From NCBI RefSeq assembly GCF_001613205.1, contig NZ_BDBX01000042.1, positions 1-64,000 on the forward strand: a stretch of DNA of 64,000 nucleotides. The letters are read 5' to 3'. The stretch is from Nocardia sienata NBRC 100364 (GTDB lineage Bacteria > Actinomycetota > Actinomycetes > Mycobacteriales > Mycobacteriaceae). The notes under the pieces were generated by a model that worked only from the letters and a program-made list of their open reading frames with translations, did not search any database and was not told where the DNA came from. Below are positions 18,991 through 27,528 of this stretch, piece by piece. A program made the position numbers and the translations under genes. Every line of letters begins with the position of its first letter. The stretch's first letter is position 1.

Positions 18991-20090
18991 AGGCGCTCGT
19001 GGTGGGCGGCGGTATCGGCGGGCTGGCGGCTGCGGCGGCGTTCCACCGGGTCGGCTGGCAGGTCGAGGTACTCGAACGCGCGCGGGAGATCACCGAAATC
19101 GGCGCGGGATTGTCGATCCAACCCAACGGGCTGCGCGCCCTGGACACGCTGGGCCTGGGCGATCTCCTGCGCACCGGCGGTAAGGCGGGTCCGCCGCGGG
19201 GTATCCGGCGCGCCGACGGTACCTGGTTGATCCGCAACGACATCGCAGCACTCGAACGACGCTTCGGCCCGTGGGCGATCATTCACCGGGCCGCACTGGT
19301 GGACATCCTGCGCGGGGCGCTTCCCACGCAAGCTCTGCGACCGGGAGTCACCGTGCGGCAAGTACTACCCGACGGCACAGTCCACTACGACGGCGGCACC
19401 GCCACCGCGGATCTCGTGATCGGCGCCGACGGCGTGCACAGCGTGACCCGATGCGCACTCTGGCCGCATGCCGCCGGCCCACGTTACGTGGGATACACCA
19501 CCTGGCGCCTGCTCATCGCACCCCACCCTGTCGAGGGCAGCGTCGAAATATGGGGCAGGGGGGAACGAGTCGGCTATGTTCCGATGCCCGACGGCCGTAT
19601 CTACTGCTATCTGATGGCCAACGCCCCGGCCGGATCCCGTGCCGGACTGGACCGGCTTCGCGAGCGGTTCGCGCGCTGGCACGACCCGGTTCCGGCACTA
19701 CTCGATGCCGCACACCCGGATGCCGTCCTGCAGCACGACACCTACGAGCTACCGAATCTCCGCACCTACGTCCACGGAAAAGTCGCGATTCTGGGAGACG
19801 CCGCGCACGCCATGGCCCCCAACCTCGGGCAGGGCGCCTGCCAGGCACTGGAGGACGCCGTCACGCTCGCCGCGGCCGTGGACACCCACGGCGTCGACAA
19901 GGGACTGGCGGAATACGACCGCCTCCGCAGACCCCGCACCCAGATGATCGCCCGGCTCTCCCGCCAGGTCGGCGCCCCCGCGCACTGGGACTCACCACTG
20001 GCAACCGCGCTCCGCGACACCGCGCTCCCCCTCCTGCCCAGCGCCCTGTTCGGCCGTTCGATAACCCCCGCCTACTCCTGGGCACTCTGA
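18987..20090 (+). CDS. FAD-dependent monooxygenase (PHBH-like)
   Basis: A 367-residue class A flavoprotein monooxygenase using NAD(P)H and O2 on an aromatic or polycyclic substrate. All three hallmarks are visible: the GGGIGGLAAAAAF dinucleotide fold at residues 6-20, the GADGVHS (DG) motif near 150, and GDAAHAMAPNLGQGACQALE (GD motif) near 270. It is short compared with typical 390-550 residue members, lacking a C-terminal thioredoxin-like domain. Start overlaps the preceding small gene. Substrate unknown; the TetR neighbour suggests an inducible detoxification or catabolic step. Confidence 0.88.
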   Translation: MKALVVGGGIGGLAAAAAFHRVGWQVEVLERAREITEIGAGLSIQPNGLRALDTLGLGDLLRTGGKAGPPRGIRRADGTWLIRNDIAALERRFGPWAIIHRAALVDILRGALPTQALRPGVTVRQVLPDGTVHYDGGTATADLVIGADGVHSVTRCALWPHAAGPRYVGYTTWRLLIAPHPVEGSVEIWGRGERVGYVPMPDGRIYCYLMANAPAGSRAGLDRLRERFARWHDPVPALLDAAHPDAVLQHDTYELPNLRTYVHGKVAILGDAAHAMAPNLGQGACQALEDAVTLAAAVDTHGVDKGLAEYDRLRRPRTQMIARLSRQVGAPAHWDSPLATALRDTALPLLPSALFGRSITPAYSWAL

Positions 20091-20140
20091 CCTGCCCGAC
20101 CTACCCGACCCACCTCCGATACAAAGAAAGGCCCGGCTCG

Positions 20141-20575
20141 ATGCCCTTCCCTCGCCTCGTGGTCGCCGCTGTAGCCGTGATCACGATGGTCAGCGCCGTC
20201 CTCGCCGACCTGGTCGTCCCCGACCTGGCCGCACAGCACGCCTTCAATCCGAACTGGCCACCGCACGCGAAGTTCCACGACGCGCAGTACATGGTGATGA
20301 CGGTGCTCCTCGGCATCATCGGTCTGACACTCACCCTGCGGCCGGGTCGCGACACCCGCGGCCGGACGCTGTGCGCGGCAGCGGTCGTGGCCACCCCGTG
20401 GCTCGGGATGGCCGGCGCGCTGCTGTTCCCCGATACCGCCACCTATGACCCCGAATTCGCCGATCGCACCCTTTTCGTCCTCGGCCTGCACGGACAGATC
20501 GTCCTGGCGCTCATTCTCCTCACCGCCCTGCTCGGCGCGGTGGTGGCGTCGTGGCGGCGCGCGGACTCGACATAG
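20141..20575 (+). CDS. Four-helix membrane protein of unknown function
   Basis: A 144-residue protein with four hydrophobic segments: about residues 5-27, 48-65, 76-93 and 114-136. Between helices 1 and 2 is a His/Asp-containing loop (HAKFHDAQYMVM) that could bind a ligand. No signal for a known family. It lies 50 bases after the flavin monooxygenase and is probably in the same operon. The ATG at 20141 follows AAAGAAAGG; an overlapping longer frame is only the opposite-phase reading of the monooxygenase. Confidence 0.75.
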   Translation: MPFPRLVVAAVAVITMVSAVLADLVVPDLAAQHAFNPNWPPHAKFHDAQYMVMTVLLGIIGLTLTLRPGRDTRGRTLCAAAVVATPWLGMAGALLFPDTATYDPEFADRTLFVLGLHGQIVLALILLTALLGAVVASWRRADST

Positions 20576-20594
20576 TCGGCGTCACCTGCACGGG

Positions 20595-20629
20595 ACCGGG
20601 CCGGGAGCATGAATGCGCCCCGGCCCGGT
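20595..20629 (+). terminator. 11-bp perfect hairpin after the membrane protein gene
   Basis: ACCGGGCCGGG pairs perfectly with CCCGGCCCGGT across a 13-base loop, 20 bases after the stop at 20575. Probable terminator of the flavin monooxygenase operon. Confidence 0.65.
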
Positions 20630-20726
20630 ACGTCGAGGCTAGCCTGGTCCCAGTCGGTGTATCCGCATGTTCGCTGCCGTTCCACCAGTACGCACCCAGT
20701 CGCTCGGCTCAGAGAGGACAGGCGCT

Positions 20727-21767
20727 ATGAAGGCACTGCAATACGTGACCGTCGGGGCAGAACCGGAGGTCCGCGAGATCCCCACCCCCGAACCCGGTCC
20801 CGGCGAGGTACTGCTCCGGGTGACCGCGGCGGGGGTCTGCCATTCCGACGATTTCGTCATGAACAATCCACCGGAACAGTTCGGTATCCAGCTGCCCCTC
20901 ACCCTCGGGCACGAGGGCGCCGGGCAGGTCACCGCGCTGGGTGAGGGGGTGCGCGGTATCGACATCGGCACGAATGTGGTGGTATACGGCCCCTGGGGCT
21001 GCGGGAACTGCTGGTTCTGCGCCCAGGGTCAGGAAAACTACTGTTCCCGGGCCGCCGAACTCGGCATCATGCCGCCGGGACTCGGCTCACCGGGTGCCAT
21101 CGCCGAATATCTGATCGTCGATTCGCCCCGCCATCTGGTGCCGATCGGCGATCTCGACCCGGTGGCGACCGTACCGCTCACCGATGCCGGGCTGACCCCC
21201 TACCACGCGATCAAGCGTTCGCTGGACAAGATCCGCCCCGGCTCGTGGACGGTCGTGATCGGCAGTGGCGGTCTCGGTCATGTGGCCATCCAGCTGCTGC
21301 GGTATCTGTCCTCCACGCGCATCATCGCCCTCGACGTGAACGACGAGAAACTCGAATTCGCCAGGTCGGTGGGTGCGCACGAGGCCGTGCTCTCCGATGA
21401 CCGGGCCGCCGGCAATGTCCGCAAGATCACCGGCCCGGCCGGGGCGAGCCTGGTCCTGGATTTCGTGGGCTTCCAGCCGACCATCGATACCGCCATGGCG
21501 GTGGCCGGGGTGGATTCCGATGTGACGATTGTCGGTATCGGCGACGGGAAGTCGGCCGCACGGATCGGATTCGGGATCAGCCCGTACGAAACGACCGCGA
21601 CCTCACCGTACTGGGGTGCGCGGGCCGAACTGATCGAGCTGATCGATCTCGCGCACGCCGGAGTCCTCGATATCGCGACCGAGCGGTTCGGCCTCGACGA
21701 GGCACCCGAGGCGTATCGCCGGCTCGCCGCCGGGACACTGCGCGGCCGGGCGGTCGTCGTCCCCTGA
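20727..21767 (+). CDS. Zinc-dependent alcohol dehydrogenase (MDR family)
   Basis: A 346-residue medium-chain dehydrogenase. Catalytic zinc ligands are visible as Cys in GVCHSDD (near residue 37) and the His-Glu pair in LGHEGAG (near 61); the structural zinc loop has four Cys in CGNCWFCAQGQENYC (near 92-106). The cofactor fold is GSGGLGHVAIQLL near residue 175, and the Asp after strand 2 (IIALDVND) favours NAD over NADP. It oxidises a primary or secondary alcohol; substrate unknown. Start at the ATG at 20727 after GAGAGGA. Confidence 0.92.
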   Translation: MKALQYVTVGAEPEVREIPTPEPGPGEVLLRVTAAGVCHSDDFVMNNPPEQFGIQLPLTLGHEGAGQVTALGEGVRGIDIGTNVVVYGPWGCGNCWFCAQGQENYCSRAAELGIMPPGLGSPGAIAEYLIVDSPRHLVPIGDLDPVATVPLTDAGLTPYHAIKRSLDKIRPGSWTVVIGSGGLGHVAIQLLRYLSSTRIIALDVNDEKLEFARSVGAHEAVLSDDRAAGNVRKITGPAGASLVLDFVGFQPTIDTAMAVAGVDSDVTIVGIGDGKSAARIGFGISPYETTATSPYWGARAELIELIDLAHAGVLDIATERFGLDEAPEAYRRLAAGTLRGRAVVVP

Positions 21768-21988
21768 TGTCCGCATCGGGCCACCGGCTGTTCGCGGGTG
21801 AGGCGATCGACCATATCGAGCCGGCGGTGCGGTCGCGGCACGCAAACCGGATTCGCAGTACCGCACTGGATCGTCTCGGTTCGGGTTGATGAACCGGCTC
21901 GAGAACGAATATGTCGGCTTGGACATCTACGGGGAGCCTGCCCCGATCAATTGTTCCGGCCACCGCGAAGTGGAAGCAGGCCGGCGGA

Positions 21989-22594
21989 TTACGCTGGGAA
22001 TACGGCGGAGATATCGGTGAGGCGATCGATCGGGTTGGTGGCGAAGCGTTCGGAGAGGGCGACGGTGCGTTCGAGATCGGCGAAAGCACCCCCGGGGTGG
22101 GCGTCGGCTTCGTGCAGGAATCGGTGACGCATGCGGGCGGCGAAATCGAGGCGCGGGAACGCGGTGAGGATCTCGGATAGATCCTCAATTTCGATTTCGC
22201 CGTGGCCCAGGCCCGCGACATCGACAGCGGCACCGGCCTGGATCAGCCGGTAGACGGGTTCGTGTTCGGCGGGCAGATTCGTGTGCCGGAGAATCGCCTG
22301 TTCCACGAGATGTATGCGGTTCAGATCCCACCCTCTGCCCTCCAGGAAGCGACAGGCAAGTTCGGCGCCCACATCGGCGAACTGGGCGGGTCCCCGGTGG
22401 CGCTCGGTCAGACCGAGGTCGTGGATCATCGCCGCGACAAACGCGGCCTCATGGTCGATATCGTTCGAGGTGACCAGGCAGCGGCCGAACAGGTAGGTGC
22501 GATAACTGTGGTTGAGCAGATCGGCCGGCGCGGCTTCGGCGGCGAGGTCGGCCGCGGCTCGGGCGGTGGGCGAATCAGGAAGTGCGGTGAGCAT
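21989..22594 (-). CDS. HD domain hydrolase
   Basis: A 201-residue HD-superfamily metal hydrolase. The metal ligands appear as His in LLNHSYRTYLFG (near residue 28), the HD pair in AAMIHDLGL (near 58), and a later His/Asp. The family includes cyanamide hydratase-like enzymes and small phosphohydrolases; the spacing NHSYR...HDLG resembles the cyanamide hydratase group more than nucleotide phosphodiesterases. It is divergent from a GlxA-type regulator whose N-terminal half is DJ-1/PfpI-like. Substrate not assignable. Confidence 0.82.
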   Translation of the reverse strand: MLTALPDSPTARAAADLAAEAAPADLLNHSYRTYLFGRCLVTSNDIDHEAAFVAAMIHDLGLTERHRGPAQFADVGAELACRFLEGRGWDLNRIHLVEQAILRHTNLPAEHEPVYRLIQAGAAVDVAGLGHGEIEIEDLSEILTAFPRLDFAARMRHRFLHEADAHPGGAFADLERTVALSERFATNPIDRLTDISAVFPA

Positions 22595-22755
22595 CGAGAG
22601 GTCCTTCGGCGGGTAGGTGGTCGGCTGTCGATCTCAATCCTCAGTGCGATAGGCGAGGGGCAACAAGGACAGGGTTGTCCGGATTTCGGCCATGTCCTGA
22701 TCTGCGAGGGTCATGTCATTGTGGACACCCACCCTGGACGGGCACGATTGCCGAT

Positions 22756-23736
22756 ATGTCCCGGCATCGCGTGGTGATCACCGCTTTCGACGGTGTCGAG
22801 TTACTCGACATCGCCGGCCCCGTCGAAGTCTTCGCGACGGCTGATCGCCTCCTCGGCCCATCGTCTCGCGGCTATCGGACCGTGATAGCCGGCGCGCGCC
22901 GGGGCCCGATCCGCTGCGCCGGCGGCACGTCTCTGGTCGCCGAGGTGTCCTGGGACGAGTTGGATGGGCAGATCGATACGGTGGTCGTGCCCGGTGGGCT
23001 CCTCATGGGCGACACCGGCCCCGTGGCCTTGGTCGATCCCGCGCTGGTCGACTGGATTTCCACCCTCGCCGACCGGCCCTCGCGGATCGCGTCGGTCTGT
23101 ACCGGCGCCCATTCCCTCGCCGCGGCCGGATTGCTCACCGGCCGGCGCGCTACGACACACTGGGCGACCGCCGCGCAGTTGGCGGGTGCATTTCCCGATC
23201 TGCGGGTCGAGCCTGAGGCGATCTTCATCCAGGATGCACATATCTGGACGTCGGCGGGGGTTTCGGCCGGAATAGATCTCGCATTGGCTCTGATCGCCGC
23301 GGATCACACCGCGGAACTGGCGCGTCGCACGGCCCGATGGCTGGTCATGTATCTGCGTAGACCGGGCGGCCAGCACCAGTTCAGCGAACTGCTGGCGCGA
23401 CCCACGAGTACCGACGCGCATATCGCACGCCTCCAGGAATGGATCGCGGCCAATCTATCGGAGAATCTCGTCAACGAGGCGCTCGCGGCCCGGGTTGGAT
23501 TGAGCCCGCGCCACTTCTCCCGAGTCTTCCGCCGACAGGTAGGGATACCGCCCGCACGATATGTGGAATCGGCGCGGGCCGATGCCGCGGCACGGCTGCT
23601 GGTACACACGAACGACGGCCTCGGATCTATCGCCCGCAGTGTCGGTCTCGGCTCGGTATCGACCCTGCACCGCGTGTTCAAACAGCATTTCGGCACCTCT
23701 CCCGCCGCCTATCGGGACCGGTTCAGCACGACCTGA
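22756..23736 (+). CDS. GlxA family transcriptional regulator (DJ-1/PfpI + AraC HTH)
   Basis: A 326-residue two-domain regulator. Residues about 5-190 are a DJ-1/PfpI (class I amidotransferase-like) fold with the nucleophile-elbow cysteine in SVCTGAHSLAAAG near residue 117; residues 225-325 are an AraC double HTH (LSPRHFSRVFRRQVG and SIARSVGLGSVSTLHRVF). Such proteins usually activate a neighbouring enzyme gene, here plausibly the divergent HD hydrolase. Start at the ATG at 22756. Upstream, GGACA-gggt-TGTCC (near 22665-22680) is a possible binding dyad. Confidence 0.9.
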   Translation: MSRHRVVITAFDGVELLDIAGPVEVFATADRLLGPSSRGYRTVIAGARRGPIRCAGGTSLVAEVSWDELDGQIDTVVVPGGLLMGDTGPVALVDPALVDWISTLADRPSRIASVCTGAHSLAAAGLLTGRRATTHWATAAQLAGAFPDLRVEPEAIFIQDAHIWTSAGVSAGIDLALALIAADHTAELARRTARWLVMYLRRPGGQHQFSELLARPTSTDAHIARLQEWIAANLSENLVNEALAARVGLSPRHFSRVFRRQVGIPPARYVESARADAAARLLVHTNDGLGSIARSVGLGSVSTLHRVFKQHFGTSPAAYRDRFSTT

Positions 23737-23957
23737 CAGCCGTCGGAACCGGTTTCCCGAAATCTCGGCCATGCCGTCGCACATCGTGGAACTCTGGTAC
23801 AGCTGTGGAAGACGGAGTCGAGTTCGTCGGCCACGCCGTCCCATACGCTGTGGTCATCGGGGAATCCGTGCACACACGACACCGTCGGCGCCGCGGGGTT
23901 GCCGCGCTCACGAACGGCCAGGCGGACCCCGTCCGAGGCGATCACGCTCCGGTCCAT
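23709..23957 (-). pseudogene. Truncated alpha/beta hydrolase fragment
   Basis: 82 codons. The first 45 or so residues are a good alpha/beta hydrolase start: MDRSVIASDGVRLAVRERG, then VSCVHGFPDDHSVWDGV with the HG oxyanion motif. After about 23820 the sequence loses all family character, and nucleophile, acid and histidine are missing, so about 70% of the gene is gone. It keeps a GTGAGG ribosome site two bases after the enoyl-CoA hydratase stop, so it was the second gene of that operon. Its 3' end runs 28 bases into the convergent glxA-type gene. Confidence 0.7.
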
Positions 23958-23959
23958 CC

Positions 23960-24652
23960 TCACACTCCCGTCTCGCGCAGCGTCGCCGCCGCACGCCGGT
24001 AGAGGCGGGCCTTGATCGAGCCCAACGTCGCGCCCGCTCTCGGTGCGAGGGCTCGCGCCCGCTCCAGCGCCTGGTCGAACACCTCCTCTTCCGCCACGGC
24101 GACATCGGCCAACCCGGCGGCCACCGCGTCGCCGCCGCCGTAACGGCGGGCGGTGGTCATCGACTCGTGCGCTGCCGCCGGAGTCAGTTTCGCGGTGATC
24201 AGATCGCACATTCCTTCGGTGAAGGGGATCTGGATATCGACCTCCGGGAAGCAGAAGTATCCCCGGTCGGCGCGCATCACCCGCTGATCGTGGGCCAATG
24301 CCAGCATCGCCGCCGCGCCGAACGCATGGCCCTGAACGGCCGCGACGGTCGGTACATCGAGCGTCAGTATCCGTGCCAACAGTGCCTGCACGCGGGCGCT
24401 GAACGCCGGGATCTGCTCCTCGTGGGCCATCAGCCATTGCAGGTCCAGCCCGTTCGACCAGAACTTGCCGTCGGCCTTGGTCACCAGCGCGCGGGGCCCG
24501 CAGCGAGCGGTGACGGTATCGAGGTGGGCGTCGACGGCATCGAGCCAGTCCGGGTTGATCACATTCTCGCCGGCCCCGAGATCGAGGACATCCACCTCGT
24601 CGAGACGAGACAGCGTCGGAGTAGATGCCACCGACGGTTTCACGAAATCCAT
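23960..24652 (-). CDS. Enoyl-CoA hydratase/isomerase family protein
   Basis: A 230-residue crotonase-fold protein. The oxyanion-hole segments are visible as ALVTKADGKFWSNGLDL (near residue 45) and VAAVQGHAFGAAAMLALAHD (near 95), and FCFPEVDIQIPFTEGM follows. It is short and lacks the usual catalytic Glu pair in their ordinary context, resembling delta3-delta2 enoyl-CoA isomerase/PaaG-type relatives. The ATG at 24652 is chosen; the frame is open upstream but passes into the divergent regulator. Probably repressed by the TetR gene next to it through TCTAGA sites. Confidence 0.85.
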   Translation of the reverse strand: MDFVKPSVASTPTLSRLDEVDVLDLGAGENVINPDWLDAVDAHLDTVTARCGPRALVTKADGKFWSNGLDLQWLMAHEEQIPAFSARVQALLARILTLDVPTVAAVQGHAFGAAAMLALAHDQRVMRADRGYFCFPEVDIQIPFTEGMCDLITAKLTPAAAHESMTTARRYGGGDAVAAGLADVAVAEEEVFDQALERARALAPRAGATLGSIKARLYRRAAATLRETGV

Positions 24653-24653
24653 T

Positions 24654-24673
24654 TCTAGAAAATATCCTCTAGA
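24654..24673. promoter_or_regulatory. Paired TCTAGA operator
   Basis: Two copies of the palindrome TCTAGA (24654-24659 and 24668-24673) spaced 14 bases apart lie directly before the enoyl-CoA hydratase start and 40 bases before tetR. The AT-rich context and divergent genes make this the likely TetR binding site. Confidence 0.6.
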
Positions 24674-24713
24674 CGGGCTCTGTGCAACCCAGAGAGTCTG
24701 GGATACTCCCCGC

Positions 24714-25385
24714 ATGGCCAGAACGCTGTTTTCCGTCGATGCCCTGCTCGACGCCGCTCGCGAGGTCGTGCTGCAACGCGGGCCACGCGGGGCCACGATC
24801 ACCACGATCGCCGCGCGGGCCGGTGCACCGGTCGGGTCGATCTACCATCGCTTCGACTCCGTCGATGAGCTGCTGGCCCAGGTGTGGTTGCGCGCGGTTC
24901 GCCGCACACACACGGTGTGGCCGCAGACCCTGCCGAGCGACCCGCCCGCGATGGATGTCATCGTCGAATTGGCATTGGCGCTGTTCGACCACTGCGTCGC
25001 CGATCCCCACGACGCCTTGCTGCTGGACCGAATGCCCCGCGAAGACGTGATGAACCTGCGCCTGCCCGCGGAGACCCTCGACCAGATCCGAGACGCCGAA
25101 CAGACAACGAACTATGTAATGGTGGAACTGGCCAAGGCACTACTGGGCCGGACCCGCCGCGACGACCTCGACTTGCTGGTGCTGGCCATCGTCGACATGC
25201 CGTTCAGCTTCGCCAAGCGATACCTGCAACAAGGACAACGCCCCCCACGCGCCCGACGCAGTCACCTCCCCGACGCGGTCCGCGCCATCATCGGCTCCAA
25301 CGCTCTCCCGCAGCCGGCGGTCATCGTGCCACCGCCCCTGAACTCGCCCGAGCGCCGGTCACCCAGCACTGCCGATGCGCAGTGA
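24714..25385 (+). CDS. TetR family regulator
   Basis: A 223-residue TetR protein: HTH at about residues 25-52 (ITTIAARAGAPVGSIYHRF) and a C-terminal domain with an unstructured Pro-rich tail (QPAVIVPPPLNSPERR). Start at the ATG at 24714, which gives the standard MARTLFSVDALLDAAREVV beginning; upstream residues in the same frame are the reverse of the hydratase gene. It is divergent from the hydratase and probably controls it and itself. Confidence 0.88.
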   Translation: MARTLFSVDALLDAAREVVLQRGPRGATITTIAARAGAPVGSIYHRFDSVDELLAQVWLRAVRRTHTVWPQTLPSDPPAMDVIVELALALFDHCVADPHDALLLDRMPREDVMNLRLPAETLDQIRDAEQTTNYVMVELAKALLGRTRRDDLDLLVLAIVDMPFSFAKRYLQQGQRPPRARRSHLPDAVRAIIGSNALPQPAVIVPPPLNSPERRSPSTADAQ

Positions 25386-25597
25386 CCCCCGCGGTCACCC
25401 CGAAGACCACGCGCTGCTCGCCCACCGATGTTCGGCGTTTGTCCAGCTCGATCAGCAACGACACGATCGGTGCGAACGGCAGCATGGACGGCGATGATCG
25501 GCGGTGGGTGAGCGGCACCCCGGCCCACATCCGATAGTGGAGAGCGGATACACCGCGGAACGCCGTTCCCGCCCAGCGGGAGCGGTCTCGGTCACGG

Positions 25598-25614
25598 CCC
25601 GGTGACCGGGAGAA
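25598..25614. promoter_or_regulatory. Cluster motif CCCGGTGACCGGGAGAA upstream of the first SDR
   Basis: These 17 bases are identical to 34581-34597 in the large palindrome before the KstD/BVMO pair. Here only the right arm continues. It is about 70 bases upstream of the SDR start at 25684. The rest of the 25386-25683 spacer shows a second weaker dyad, TTCCCG...CGGGAG, near 25566, and no gene. Confidence 0.6.
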
Positions 25615-25683
25615 ACGCGACCGCGGGGTATCCGGCACACCTAGCGTCGCCCGCATGGATGCGGTATGTGCCGGAGGCGCCCG

Positions 25684-26481
25684 ATGAAGCGCCTGCAGGA
25701 CCGGGTAGCGGTGGTGACAGGGGCAGCGGGCGGAATGGGCCGCGCCCACTGCCGCCGGCTGGCCGAGGAGGGCGCCGATATCATCGCGCTCGATCTCGCG
25801 GAAAGCGCGGGCGATCTGCTCGCGGTGGCCGAGGAGGTGGAGGATCTCGGCCGGCGCTGCGTCACCGGTTTCGCAGATGTCCGTGACCCACTGGCGGTCG
25901 AGGAAGCCGTGAACACGGGGGTGACGCAGCTCGGCCGGTTGGATGTGGTGGTCGCCAATGCCGGCGTCTACGCGGATCTGGCGCCGACCTGGGAACTGTC
26001 CGACGACGCCTGGCAGCGCGCCCTCGATATCAATCTCACCGGGGTTTGGCACACCGTCCGGGCCGGGGCCGCCCATCTCGGCGCGGGTGCCTCGATCGTG
26101 ATCGTCGGGTCGACGAACGGCGTCAAGGGCGGCGCCGGCGCCGCGCACTACTCGGCGAGCAAACACGCGGTGGTGGGTCTGGCGCGGACGCTGGCCAACG
26201 AGCTCGGCCCGCAGGGCATCCGGGTCAACACCGTGCATCCGGGTTCGGTGGCGACGCCGATGATCCTGAACGACGACGTCTACGCGAAATTACTGCCCGG
26301 GCTGGCGGATCCGAGCCGCGACGACGCGGCGCGGGTTCTCGCGGAACGGACGATCCTGCCGGTGCCCTGGGTGGAGCCGGTGGATATCAGCAATGCGGTG
26401 TTGTTCCTCGCGTCCGACGAGTCCCGGTACATCACCGGCACCCAGCTCGTCGTGGACGCCGGACTTACTCAGAAGGTGTGA
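25684..26481 (+). CDS. SDR family oxidoreductase
   Basis: A 265-residue classical short-chain dehydrogenase. The NAD fold is VTGAAGGMGRAH at residues 10-21, an acidic residue after strand 2 (ALDLAES) favours NAD, and the catalytic set is Ser in IVGSTNG with YSASK near residue 160. The C-terminus has PVPWVEPVDISNAVLFLASD as in mycofactocin-associated SDRs, though the typical long insertion after strand 2 is shorter here. Start at the ATG at 25684 rather than 25666 for family length. Only one base separates it from the next SDR, so they form an operon. Confidence 0.9.
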   Translation: MKRLQDRVAVVTGAAGGMGRAHCRRLAEEGADIIALDLAESAGDLLAVAEEVEDLGRRCVTGFADVRDPLAVEEAVNTGVTQLGRLDVVVANAGVYADLAPTWELSDDAWQRALDINLTGVWHTVRAGAAHLGAGASIVIVGSTNGVKGGAGAAHYSASKHAVVGLARTLANELGPQGIRVNTVHPGSVATPMILNDDVYAKLLPGLADPSRDDAARVLAERTILPVPWVEPVDISNAVLFLASDESRYITGTQLVVDAGLTQKV

Positions 26482-26482
26482 G

Positions 26483-27310
26483 ATGGGACGGGTTTCGGGC
26501 AAGGTAGCCCTGGTCACCGGCGCGGCACGGGGTATCGGGCGGGCCCAGGCGGTACGCCTGGCCGAGGAGGGCGCCGATATCGTCGCGCTGGATCTCTGCG
26601 GACCGGTGGAGACGGTGATCATCCCACCGGCGACACCGGAAGACCTCGAGCAGACCGTGCGAGCTGTCGAGAAGACCGGGGCGCGGGTCGTGGCCGCCAC
26701 CGCCGATGTCCGCGACGGCGCGGCGCTGCGGGCGGCGGCAGACCGGGCGGTGGATGAACTCGGCGGTCTGGACGTGGTGTGCGCGACGGCCGGGATCACC
26801 TCCAGCGCACCCGGTCTGCAGCTGACCGAGGAGCAGTGGCGGACGATGCTGGACGTCAACCTGACCGGCGTATGGCAGACCTGCAAGGCGACCGCCCCGC
26901 ACCTCATCGCCCGCGGCGGCGGATCGATGATCCTCACCAGTTCGATCGCCGGACTACGCGGACTGGTCGGGGTGGCGCACTACACGGCGGCCAAACACGG
27001 TGTGGTCGGGCTGATGCGCTCGCTGGCGCAGGAGCTGGCGCCGCACGGGATCCGGGTGAACTCGGTACACCCGACCAATGTGGACACCCCGATGATCCAG
27101 AACGATATGGTCCGCCGGTCGTTCCGCCCCGACCGGGAGAACCCCACCCGTGAAGAATTCGCGGAGGCCGCGCGGACCATGAACATGCTGCCGATCCCGT
27201 GGGTGGAACCGGTCGATATCGCCAACGCGTCGCTGTTCCTGGCATCGGAGGAGGCCCGCTACATCACCGCGGTGACCCTCCCGGTCGACGCGGGCAGCAC
27301 CCAGCGGTAG
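26483..27310 (+). CDS. Mycofactocin-coupled SDR family oxidoreductase
   Basis: A 275-residue SDR with TGAARGIGRAQ at the nucleotide site, then the insertion PPATPEDLEQTVRAVEKTG after strand 2 that marks the family whose NAD is non-exchangeable and reoxidised through mycofactocin. Catalytic Ser in LTSSIAG and YTAAK near residue 168. It starts one base after the preceding SDR stop. In this setting the pair would oxidise an alcohol on the imported substrate; mycofactocin biosynthesis genes are not in the window. Confidence 0.9.
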   Translation: MGRVSGKVALVTGAARGIGRAQAVRLAEEGADIVALDLCGPVETVIIPPATPEDLEQTVRAVEKTGARVVAATADVRDGAALRAAADRAVDELGGLDVVCATAGITSSAPGLQLTEEQWRTMLDVNLTGVWQTCKATAPHLIARGGGSMILTSSIAGLRGLVGVAHYTAAKHGVVGLMRSLAQELAPHGIRVNSVHPTNVDTPMIQNDMVRRSFRPDRENPTREEFAEAARTMNMLPIPWVEPVDIANASLFLASEEARYITAVTLPVDAGSTQR

Positions 27311-27528
27311 GCGTTTTCCGATGTGTGCGTAGCGGCCGTGACCAGGAAGGGCGGCGCGCACCGCGCGTACAGTCCTTTCGTGGTCTCACTCGTCGGGATC
27401 GGCTCCCGATGAACAGCACACACGGGCCCGGCCGCCACACAGCGCCGGCCGAACAGCGGATACATTGACATTCGTCGTTCTTCGCGTCGGTCCGACCGGA
27501 GCCCGCGGGCCGACTCGAGGGAGATGCT

